Below, one piece after another: positions 32,001 to 42,400 of a stretch of 64,000 nucleotides of DNA. Origin of the DNA: Climacteris rufus (lineage: Eukaryota; Chordata; Aves; Passeriformes; Climacteridae). The stretch spans positions 2,488,690 through 2,552,689 of the forward strand of contig VZRZ01000996.1 in NCBI GenBank assembly GCA_013398175.1. The letters run 5' to 3'. The notes beneath the pieces were generated by a model. That model made no database searches, had not been told where the DNA came from, and worked only from the letters and a program-made list of their open reading frames with translations. The first letter of the stretch is position 1; every line of letters starts with the position of its first letter. Position numbers and translations under genes: made by a program.

Positions 32001-34576
32001 GTCCTCTTCCATGAATCGCAGAATAGTTAGGGTTGAAAGGGACATCTGGAGATCATCTAGTCCAACCCCCCTGCCAAGGCAGCGTCACCTAGAGCAGGTG
32101 ACACAGGAATGTGTCCAGGTAGGTTTTCAATGTCTCCAGAGAGGAAGAATCCAGGACCTCCCTGGGAAGCCTGTTCCCAGCGCTCTGCCACCCTCAACAT
32201 AAAGAAGTTCTTCCTCATGTTGAGGTGAAAATTCTTGTGTTTTAGATTATGGCCATTGCTCCTCATCCTGTCACTGGGCACCACTGAAGAGTCTGGCACC
32301 ATCCTCTTGGCACCCACCTTTGAGACATTTGTATGTATTCATGAGATCAGCTCTCAGTCTTCTCTAGACTCAACAGGCCCAGCTCCCGCAGTCTCTCCTC
32401 ATAAGTGAGATGTTCCAGACCCTTCATCACCTTTGTGGCCTCTGTTGGACCCTCTCCACTAACTCCCTGTCTTTCTTGTACTGAGGAGCCCAAAACTGAG
32501 CACAGTACTCCAGATGTGGCCTCACTGTATCAAAGAGTTGCTGTTAAAAATCAGTTGATCATAACTGTCTTTATGAGAAGCCCTGATAAGTCAGAGTCAC
32601 AGAGATGTTAATTTTTTGTCATTATCCAAATCATAGCAAGGAAGTTTGCTGAAATGGTTTATGACTTGTACTGGAAATATCCTCTCTTCCTCTCTTTTAA
32701 TCAAATATTTTGGAAGACAGTGAGTTGCATCCTGGTTGAATTTGCTTAAAGCCACATTTGAAAACATTATTTGCCTTCATAATTTAAGTTATTGTGCCGG
32801 CAGATTATACTTTTCTTTAGTTACTTCTCTCTGTCAACGTGGCGTTTGTGTACCTGCTGGTACAGACTCCAGGGTATGAGGGGAGGTCTTAGCCAGCAAA
32901 CAGCTCATCTAGTGCATTTAGGAAGCTTGAATAAATTCAGTTCTTGGTGAGCTTGCTTGTAAAATTTATTACAGTGGTTGTGGAAGCTGCCAGATAATTG
33001 CTGCCAGTACTGAAAGTTCTAGAGAAGACAGGAATTCCTACTTTTCCTTTTTCCCTCAGTATTTTTTCATTTCCTCAGAACATATTCCTTATTTCTCTGT
33101 TTATTTGCATTTCAATACAAAACCGTGTTTGCTGATGAAGAATACTTCTGATTTTTGCAAATATGCTTCTATCCCCCAATACTAGACATACAGACAAACT
33201 CTATCACCTCTCAGTAAAACCAGCCAACATCCTTTGAATCATTCCTGACTCATAGGAGTGCTAGCCCTATTTCATATTTCCTCATGGAGACCGTAAACAT
33301 TTATCAGCTAGATAATTAACTCTCAGGACAAAAGGGAAAAATTGTGATTCCTACTTTCCTCTATGTGCTGCAACTGCTAACACAAAAGTGTAACAGAAGA
33401 TGCTAACTTCATCTCCTTGGCCTATATTAACTATGATGTGGACAGGAAATCAAATTCTGATTTCCCATGGACCAGGCCATCTAATGAAGTGTCACTACAT
33501 GTACAAATACCAGTATAAATGGTACATGTACATGTACAAATACCAGTAAGAGGACCTGGGTGTACACTTGTACAGTGTACCCATGAGGAGGACTTTGTTT
33601 CATTTGCCTAAATTTTCCATTCACAAACTGATCTTACTAAGACATGTGAGAAAGGAACCTTCAAATAAGAGAACTGGCAATTAGAGGCATTAGTGGCAGG
33701 GACAGGATTGGCTTCAGAGATAAAAAATGGTGCTCTGGCTGCATTATATCAGAGGCAATCTATTTATGAGATTATAAGAGTAAGGCAATGCAGGTCTAGA
33801 ATGCTCCCAGACAGATCAAAGGGTGAAAAAATTAGCTGCAACTAAAAAGGAGTCGCCCAAGGATTGTGAAAAAGATCCTGTGACTATCACCTGCTCTGAC
33901 ACACATTAGCTTTGATGACACAAGGCTTTCCTACCAGTGTTACCATTTTGCTGAATACATTGTTGTTTCTTCCTCCCCACAGATCTGCACACTACTCAAG
34001 TGCCAGAGCACAGACCTGAGCACATGTGGGCAGCCCGTGGAGACAGCTCAGACCAAATTTGAGAAGTTCTCCCTCAGCGGCACGTTTGGCACCAGCCACG
34101 TCTTTCCAGAAGTGTTGTACAGTGGGGTGCAGCTGGCCCCCGGGGAGTTTGAGGTAATGGGACACCCTGGAGCTGTGTCATGCTAGGTCCTCTGCAGGAT
34201 AGTCATGGAACAAACTGTCTCAAGACAGCCAAAGTGAACTTGCTCGTAGTGAGTAATCAGACCTATTAAATACCTTCTAATGAAATCACTAGTGTCAGTA
34301 AGAGATATGGTCTGATGTGACAAAGCTTCTTCCTGCTTTGTCACATTTTTCTGAGCTCTCAGTGTGTTCATATGGGTCCTCTAATAGACTCCTTGTTTCA
34401 TGTTTTTCAATCAGGTCCTGAACGATGGGCGCTTGATAAGTAAGACAAAGCCAACGAAACCAGTCATTACTGTGACACTTTTTGGACGATGGTATGAAAA
34501 GGATCATCTGAAACAAGACCCACAACCAACATGCCCCCACCATGGTATTTCCACAACTGAAGCTCTACACTGTTAA
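26060..34576 (+). CDS. VNN1-like: Vanin/pantetheinase copy 2, intact, 7 exons
   Basis: Exons: 26060-26272, 26377-26507, 28248-28440, 29898-30189, 31360-31733, 33983-34153, 34415-34576 (TAA). All junctions are AG/GT with consistent phase, giving 511 aa (human VNN1 is about 513). The signal peptide MFPSQALLPAVLFALTALQA is followed by SDTFMAAVYEH. Catalytic Glu80 (VTPEDGIYGW), Lys179 (LVARYHK) and Cys212 (FGIFTCFDIL) are all present, so hydrolysis of pantetheine to cysteamine and pantothenate is expected. Exon 5 carries the conserved YVLGAFDGLHVVEGQYYLQ and the paired-Cys motif CQKDLCCHLSYK. The C-terminus after LFGRWYEKD is polar (ends STTEALHC) with no hydrophobic GPI signal, so the product is predicted to be secreted. 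Intron 5 contains a CR1. Exons 1-4 and exon 6 are nearly identical to copy 3, although the introns differ. Assignment to VNN1, VNN2 or VNN3 is not possible by eye. Confidence 0.93.
32008..32530 (-). mobile_element. CR1 LINE 3' fragment
   Basis: In intron 5 of vanin copy 2, reverse orientation. It begins with the CR1 3' end ('tcgcagaatagttagggttg', 'gatcatctagtccaaccccc') and continues through the 3'UTR and ORF2 C-terminal region ('aacataaagaagttcttcct', 'acaggcccagctcccgcag', 'ccaaaactgagcacagtact'). Confidence 0.92.
33497..33548. repeat. Short direct repeat, 19 bp, period 33
   Basis: 'acatgtacaaataccagta' occurs at 33,497 and again at 33,530, with extra palindromic 'gtacatgtac' between. Located in intron 5 of vanin copy 2; no function apparent. 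Confidence 0.6.
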
Positions 34577-34897
34577 TCTTATGTCCAAATGAGATACAGC
34601 ATTGTCTACTACAACAATCCCAATTGTATTTCTTATTTCCAGTTGCACAAACTTCTCATCAATGTGTTTTGTTTAGTAATTAAAATATTATCTTATTACT
34701 ACCATTTATTGAGAAGAATCTGTTTCTATATCATAGGATTACTAATATTTTATTAGATCAAAAGAGGAGTTGTGTGTCTCTATTTGCTGGATTTTTATTT
34801 TTCTAACACTCAGAAAATCTGCATTGTAGTCTAGAGTATACATTCTTATTTAAACAGCATTGCATATTTTTAATTGCATATTATTATGGGACCAGTA

Positions 34898-34903
34898 AAT
34901 AAA
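34898..34903 (+). terminator. Poly(A) signal AATAAA, vanin copy 2
   Basis: First clear AATAAA hexamer seen downstream of the copy 2 stop, about 320 bp away, in AT-rich sequence. This implies a 3'UTR of about 34,577-34,920. Confidence 0.5.
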
Positions 34904-34929
34904 ACAATGAAAGATGTGATTTATGGCAG

Positions 34930-37900
34930 CTCTGTACAAATGCACTCAATATTTCTTTGTCTCTGGTATACAGCTACTTATGCTGACCTATGCAAGTCTG
35001 CTCTTTTACCCCAACTAGGCCTTTTTTCTTCTGTTTGTGTTGTCTTAGTTTTATATCCTTTGATGCATGTGCCATTGGTGCGCATCATGTAGGACATAGC
35101 CACACAGAATAGTGATCATGGAAGCTGAACAAGAACTTCAATCAAAGAGCCCATCCTGAAACAAAACCTGCCACCACTGTTTGATCAGAACATGACTTGA
35201 ATCATTATTCCTTTGAAACATCTGTTGAACCAAAACTTGGAATTGAAACCTCAAATTATTCTGGTTGTCAGTTCTGAAAAATGGATTGATGACACCACCT
35301 GTCCGCTCTGGATGCTATTCTATGATGTAATTGTTACTGCAACCAGTAAACAAGTCACCAGGTGACCAGGTATCACAAAGCAGTTCCTCCCTCCCATCTT
35401 TATTTCTTTCTAGTCATGTAACACCAACATATGTGAAATAAGCCTTGTTCTTTGCTCCTTCCTGTTAATGCTGGGTGGTGCTGCCCTGAAGATGAATTTG
35501 TTGTAGGGATTAGGAGATTTAGAATTCTATTTCAGACCAGGTAGTCCTGGTGAGATGGCACTGTTCACATCTTTGCTTCCTCTTCTCCACAGTGACCTGT
35601 GTTTTGTTGCTGCTGCTAGACTTTGGTGACTTTTTTTCAGCACATCAGTGTATAAAGATGTGCATGTTCTGTGGCTTCATCTTTAAAAGTTGGCAGAGAC
35701 CCCTTTTAGTCTAATTTCTCTCTCCTTTTCCCCACACTGGTACCATTCCTGGCCTCACCAAAGAATCATAAAATCATCAGGGTTGGAAGAGACCTTTGAG
35801 ATCATCCAGTCCAACTGCAAACTTCGACATTGCTACTATTAACTCCTAAACCACTAAACCATCACCCAGTGCCAGACCCTCTTAAACATCTCTGGGACTC
35901 CACCACCTCCCTGCATAGCCTATTCCAAGCCTGACCACCTGAACAGTGAAAAATTTTTTCTAATATGTAATCTGAATGTCCCCTGTGCCAGTTTAAGGCC
36001 ATTCCTTCTGGTCCTCTCACTGCAGGCACAGCAGGAGAGACCAGCCCCCACCTCACTACAACCTCCGTTCAGGGAGTTGTAGAGAGTGATGAGGTCCCCC
36101 CTGAGCTTCCTCTTCTCCATACTAAATAAACGCAGTTCCCTCAGCTGTTCCCCATAAGACATATTTTCTAGGCCTTTCATGAGCCTTGTTGCCCTTTGGA
36201 CACACTCCAGCACCTCAATGCCCTATTTAAAGTGAGGGTGTCAGAACTCGGAAGTGCAGCCTCACCAGTGCTGAATACAGGGGATGATCACTTCCCTGGT
36301 CCTGTTGGTTACACTGTTCTTGATATAGGCCCAGGTGCTACTGGCCTTCTTGGCCACCTGGGCACCTTCTTGGCCACCTGAGCTGCCAACCAGCACCCCC
36401 ATGTCCCCTTCTGCTGAACAGCTCAAGTCACTCCTCCCCCAGTCTGTAGTGCTGCCTGGGGTTGCTGTCACCCAAAGTGCAGGACCTGGTAGTTCGCCTT
36501 CTTCAACTTCCTGTAGTTGTCCTTAGTCCATTGGTCAGTCTGTCCAGGTCTCTCTGTAGACCCTTCCAGCCAGTTTTTTACCCATCAAAGCTTTTTACCA
36601 TGATGCCCTCAAGGTTCTCAATCCCATGTGCTTCTGCTCTGGAGCTGCTGAGACACTGGGAGTGCAGATACTTTGCAAACTCCAGCAGTGATTACCATGA
36701 CACCATATGACCTTTATTGTTTCCAAATGTAAATAGGTACTCACATGAGACATAACATAGTGTCATGCCTCACATAATGACATGTTTATCAACAGCCATA
36801 AACAATGTACTCTGACTTACGGAAGCTCAGCATCATTACTGCTAAAGCTGAACCTGGAACTTTGCAAAGTGAACTTTGTTCACTGTTGAAGTCAGTTACT
36901 GTCTGACCACAGACTGATCTCAGTCCAGCGAGGGATGATCCAGTGTAGTCCTCTTCCGATGGATACAGACTCAGTGCAGACACTGTACTTGTCTCCAGGG
37001 AACCCAGTGGGTGATACCACAACTCTTTCCCAGGGAAAGGATCTGGATTTTAGGGAAGTTATGGCACGCAGGAAGGTCTCATCTCACAGAAAGGATTCAG
37101 CAGGAGTGTGTGGCGAGTCTCAGAGCTGACAGGTGGCTTCTTCAGGTTTGTTCACCGGTGATGCCAGCCTTCTGGATAAGGGAATATGTGTGCAAGTAAT
37201 ATATGATCCCAACCCTGAATCTGGTGAGTATCTTGAATCCAGGATTTGGTTTAAGGCCATTGTGGTTTGGTTATGGTATTTTTGTACGTTAAGTATTTTC
37301 CTGTAGAAGACTAGAATAGGCCTAGAATAATGACACTAAATTCTTTTTGCTACAGATATTGCATAACACTTCTCATTGTGAAATGTGTTATTGTGAGAAG
37401 TGAGTCAAGCATACAGAAAGCAATCCCATGCAAGTCCACCCATTGCCCACATACCAACTCCTGTATAAGTACAAGGCTGCATGTAACCACTGATAACAAT
37501 AAACACTTCTCCGAGGGCAGTGCAGCAAAAAGCATTCTGTTACCTGACAGCTGAGTCAGAACCAAAGAAGGTAAGAAACTTGGGCAACCAGATACAAGTG
37601 ATTTTTGTACATGTGCAGCTTTAGCTTGAAGATTTCTGCTGGAGTGATCTGAAGACATAACAAAACACACTGCAATAGGCAAAATCTAGAAACTGTGGCT
37701 CCTATTCATGATGGTGTTCCAGCAGAGATGTTTGGGGGACCAGAGATCTTCAGAGCTTGGTTATTGAGTGGTGGGTGTGCTGGTTGTTTAGCTCAGACAA
37801 CCAGCCTGCCTGGCCGCCCCTCCTGGATGTGCGGCAGCCCCCAAAGTCACTGCAACTCTGAGCTGTGCTGTGCTGTGCTGAGCTGGGGTGGCAGAGCTAT

Positions 37901-37930
37901 TACCCATACTTGGGGCTGGCCACCTGCATC
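34930..37930. other. Intergenic: vanin copy 2 to exon-1 remnant
   Basis: Holds one large reverse CR1 (35,764-36,620) and otherwise unique sequence with no recognisable gene. A short GTGCT-type run at about 37,863-37,880 precedes the duplicated vanin promoter flank. Confidence 0.6.
35764..36620 (-). mobile_element. CR1 LINE 3' fragment
   Basis: Reverse orientation. The 3' end is at about 35,764 ('aatcataaaatcatcagggt', 'gagatcatccagtccaact'). The minus strand encodes the CR1 ORF2 C-terminal block, for example QRATRLMKGLENMSYGEQL and GDLITLYNSLNG around 35,990-36,200, and continues upstream to about 36,620 ('gtccaggtctctctgtagac'). A short local duplication of 'ggccaccttcttgg'-type sequence is visible at 36,342-36,380. 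Confidence 0.92.
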
Positions 37931-37932
37931 CC

Positions 37933-38340
37933 CCAGCCATGCCTGCACCCTGCAGCCTTAGGTTTGGGCAGGAATGTGTCCGTGCTGACATTTCCCAAGC
38001 TTGTTTTCTTGCTGTGACCCAGGCTTGCCTTGAGCTGTGTTACTACAGCAATGCTATGCCTGAAATTTTTAAAATCTGTAAAGTGACATGTTTCTTCAGC
38101 TGCAGCACAGCGGTGACTTCTCAGTGACTTCCCTGCAGTGCTGTAAGGCAGAATTGCTCAATGCTGACTGCTCTCCTGCCTTTGCTATTGAGACTTTCCA
38201 TGCAGGGTGATTGCATCTCCCAGTGTCAGCTTTCTGCCACCCTGGGGAATTCCCAGGTTTTGTGCAAGACTTCCTCTATTTAAAGCCCCCTGCCTTTGCC
38301 TGCCTGTGACCTCCCCTTGGGTGACTTTCAGACTCCAGAC
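37933..38340 (+). promoter_or_regulatory. Duplicated vanin copy-1-type promoter flank
   Basis: About 400 bp aligns by eye with 16,832-17,235 upstream of vanin copy 1: 'ccagccatgcctgcaccc' at the left edge, long identical runs such as 'gtgctgtaaggcagaattgc', and the TATTTAAAG box at 38,277-38,285. Small indels distinguish the two. It precedes only a broken exon 1, so it is either a relic or a promoter driving a truncated transcript. Confidence 0.7.
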
Positions 38341-38517
38341 ATGGGCCGTCCTAAAGCTTGTGCCTGTGCTGTGCTTTTGGTGCTGTCTGCTCTGAAGGCC
38401 CCTGCCCTGAACACCTATGTCACAGCTGTCTATGAGCACAATGTAGTTTCAGAATCACAGAATTGCTGAAGTGTTGGCTTCTCCTGAGGAGGCCTTGGTG
38501 CTGATGGAGAAAAATCA
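38341..38517 (+). pseudogene. Vanin exon-1 remnant (copy-1 type)
   Basis: Starts ATGGGCCGTCCTAAAGCTTG, as copy 1 does, and encodes a signal peptide plus NTYVTAVYEHNVV. The sequence then changes ('tttcagaatcacagaattgc', resembling a CR1 3' tip) and hits TGA at 38,467-38,469 after 42 codons. The copy-1-like sequence resumes with 'tctcctgaggaggccttg' and 'ctgatggagaaaaat' to about 38,510 and then stops being alignable before the exon 1 donor. No exons 2-7 of this type follow before copy 3 starts at 39,466. It is the remains of a duplicated copy-1-type gene. Confidence 0.85.
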
Positions 38518-38519
38518 GT

Positions 38520-39450
38520 CTTTTGGGTGATACTACATAGTGAAGAGGAGGATTTTACCAGGATGAAGAATATTTTATTTGATTTCTTGCCAAGCGGTAA
38601 ATGACGAGCCAGGTTATGTTCCTTCACCCTCACAGATATACTGCAGGTTCTAACTGAAGTTTCTCTAGGGATCGCCTGAAACTATAGTAGTAATATACTA
38701 TTTACAAAATACTATGTTAAAAATTGCTTTCCCTGAGAAAAAACCCTGCTTTCTATGAGTAATTTCAAATTCGTCATGGTGCAAAACTTCCTTTTGAAAG
38801 GACAGTTGTAAAAAAAATCTTTGTTGTTTCATTCCTTCTCACAAAACAAGCATGTTAGCTCTGGGCAGAGAGGTCAGCAAAGTCCAAGGGATAGTTTATA
38901 TTGCAATGTGAGCCCGATTGGGAGGAAGCTCTCAAGGCAACCACTGCAACTATAAAAAGCCATTGGCCAAAAGCAAGAGGTATAGCAGGACCATGTCTCA
39001 TAAATGTTGATGAAATATCTGCACTCTGAAGCGTGAGGGCTGTACCTCACACAGGTGGTCTGCCTTCAGCACTGGCTGAAGTTTTCACTGATGGCAGCCA
39101 TGTGTAGGAAGCTGATATGGAGTACTATGTCTTAACCAGAGGAGTCTGGGCTCACCCCGAGATGGGTTTAAAAGCCTGGAGAGGAATGTGCAAATGGAAT
39201 ATGCAAGTGCTCCTTCCAATGAAGCCCCTTGTAGATTAGCATTGCTTCTGACAAGCTCTCTTAGCCTTTTGTTCTCCTTTTATTTAAAACATTTCACACT
39301 GGAAACAAGATCAAATTCCTAGAAAAGTTTGGCAGAAATATGCTGTACTTTCCCAGATTACTCAACAGAAGATTATTTCCAAAGCAAACTCATTTGTCTT
39401 TACTCCTCCTCTTTCTGTCTGGTTTATATTTCCCATGCTGATCCAGGTGC
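38520..39450. other. Spacer between the exon-1 remnant and vanin copy 3
   Basis: About 0.9 kb of unique-looking sequence with no recognised gene or repeat. A TTTATAT at about 39,422, roughly 40 bp before the copy 3 ATG, might serve as a TATA-like element. The corresponding distance in the first pair (copy 1 exon 1 to copy 2 exon 1) is 8.6 kb, so most of a copy-1-type gene is absent here. Confidence 0.5.
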
Positions 39451-39465
39451 TGGGAGGCTGCAGCC

Positions 39466-42400
39466 ATGTTCCCTTCCCAGGCTCTCCTGCCCGCTGTGCT
39501 GTTTGCACTCACAGCCCTTCAGGCCCTTGCCTCCGACACCTTCATGGCAGCCGTCTACGAGCACGCCGTCATCCTGCCACATCCCACCGAGGAGCCCGTT
39601 CCTCCCGACCGTGCTTTGGCCCTGATGAACCAAAACATGGATGTCTTGGAAGGGGCCATCAAGGAAGCCGCCCAGCAGGTACAAGGGGTAGTGTGAGGGT
39701 TGTTCATGAGTGTTTTCTGCTCCTGCTGACCCTCCTGGTTGTAAGTTCGTGGGTGACCTTTTAACAGGGCCTGTTGTGACAGGGTGCCCGCATCATTGTG
39801 ACTCCTGAAGATGGCATCTATGGCTGGAAATTCACAAGGGAATCCATCTACCCCTACCTGGAGGATATCCCTGATCCAGCGGTGAATTGGATTCCCTGCA
39901 CTGACCCCTCAAGGTGATTCCTTCTGCAGTGATTGATGTGATTTCCAACTATCATCTCATGGAGTCAGGAGCGGTTCACACTAAATGACTAACCACTGCT
40001 AATTCTTTAATCTGTTAAAATCCTATGTACTATAGAAATGAGATGCATCAAAAAGAGCTCTTAATTAAATGGTAATTGGAATATGCCAGGTAAAAAGCAT
40101 TGAGACAGCCTTACTTACATAAGGAGGAAAATGAGGATGTTTTAGGCAAAATAATTATTTTAAAAACATATACAACTTTTTCAATTCAGATCACTTGTGA
40201 AAATCTTCTGTAAGTATCAGCTAATTTATTATCAAGCTAGATGCATAGATTGGCCAAGCTGATTGAGTCCTCAGCTCAGATGGCTGAATGATTTCTAAAC
40301 CAAATTGCACAAAATATTTATCTATATATGAAAGAAGTATCTTTTGGAAATTCCGCCACTTGTGCTGTCTGCTATGTTACACAGAGGTGCTCCGAATGTG
40401 TGTCGGCCGGAGACACCAATAGGACCAAATTCATGTCTAAGCTAAACTTTCATATTCTCTTCTGAGGCTTTATATAGATTCCAGGAGTCCTCAACTCTGT
40501 AAATTGTGTGGCCACTTTTTATTAAAGGCTTACAGGCAGCTGCCTAAAACACAGCAAAAATTATTTTAAAAAAGCTTAAAACTGTCCTTTGGAATCAGGG
40601 CTTAGAGCTGCTTCATCATTTCATTTTAAGCTATTTTAGATTTATGTCTCTGTACTGTTTTGTTCTCCTATTTGCTTTATGAAGCTGTCCACAACTTTGT
40701 ATGCATGTTGGCTGGGAATTCTATCCACACAGAAAATAACATTTTAGAGAGTACAGGAAAGAAGAATACAGGGAGACCATTTTTTATAGATAAAAGAGAC
40801 AGCAATTTAAAAGGATGCTACAAACGGAGGAGAAAATGAACAGAAACTATGACTTGATCTATTACTTTTTCAACCTCTGGGGATGTGCAGTTAATGGAAT
40901 AGTAATTTTGAATGCATTTCTTTTACATATACACTTAAACTTCTAAAAGCTTTTTCTTCTTTCACTAAAAATGCATTAGATTTGGTCCAGCACCAGTGCA
41001 GGAACGACTGAGCTGCATGGCCAGAAATAACTCCATCTATGTGGTTGCAAATATTGGGGACAAGAAGCCGTGTAACTCCAGTGATCCCGGCTGCCCCAGG
41101 GACGGTCGCTACCAGTACAATACGGATGTCGTCTTTGACCCAGAGGGGAAACTGGTGGCTCGTTACCACAAGGTAAGGAGGTGCTTCAGCCTCACCCTGT
41201 CATTTACTATCAATATATTTTTCAGCTCTCTGGCACGAGTTTCATCTGGTTTATGCAATAATTTTGCATTACGATGTGAACATGATATAATTTTACATTA
41301 TGATAAAGCGGCAACCAATCCAGGATGATTTGATGTAAGGATCTTATGGCCAGAAGGAAAAACAAGCAATTGCTTGACCAATTGGACCAATTATTCCCAG
41401 GAGCACCGCAGCTGCAGGGTACATGCCAGTGGCCAAACATGAGAGCCACATTTATGACACCAAATGGTAAAGAAGCAATGGCAGCATTTTCCATACTCTG
41501 CAAAGTGTTAGTTTTTGCTTTAAACATTCTTAGACAAGTTAGTGCTTTTGCAGAGGGTGTCTTGGCCCTTGGTCTTGGAGTTTAGAGATAATATCAGCTG
41601 GACATTGCTTCCAGTGATGAGGTAGATGGGACACAGCCACCTCATTATTGTAGGGGGAGAGGATCAGCAGGATGGATGCAAATCAGCTGTGCCGGCCAGC
41701 TCAGGTACCTCAGCTCCCAGTTTTGCATTCAAGCCTATCTCAGATGCAAAAGCTGTTCAAAACCTTGCCTTATTTTCAGTTTCTAATATGCTATTTTCTT
41801 CATCTGCAGTACAATCTGTTTAGAGGTGAAACTCAGTTTAATTACCCAAAAGAGCCAGAAGCTGTCACCTTTGAGACTCCTTTTGGGAAGTTTGGCATTT
41901 TCACTTGCTTCGACATCCTTTTCTATGAGCCTGCTGTGGTCCTGGTGAGCAAGATGCAGGTGGACACTGTGCTCTTCCCAACAGCTTGGATGAATGTCCT
42001 GCCCTTTCTGACTGCAGTTGAGTTTCACTCTGCCTGGGCTATGGGCATGCATGTTAATGTACTTTCAGCAAATACTCACAACATCAGCATGGCAATGACA
42101 GGTGAGCTGCATTCAGGAACAGGGAAACTGCCCTCAAATTCAGAAGCAGGCAGAAATGTTTTAGACATAGTGAAGTCTCTGGAAAATAGTGTTTCAATTA
42201 GACTCAAAATCTTTGTGCTGGGGCACTGAATGTAACAAACAACTTTAGGTAAGAAAATGTTGAATGTTCTGCAAAAGGTAAAATTAGAAAGCCCATTACA
42301 TTAAATTCTGATAAATTAAAAGTGAAATTTTATTTCAAAAACAGCACAAAGTTTTACTTAAATTTTCAGTGTCCCATTTAGAAGCAGCATTTTTTGTTTA

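Noticed and set aside
35920..36213. Minus-strand 97-codon frame
   Set aside because: Encodes the CR1 ORF2 C-terminal block; part of the reverse CR1 at 35,764-36,620.
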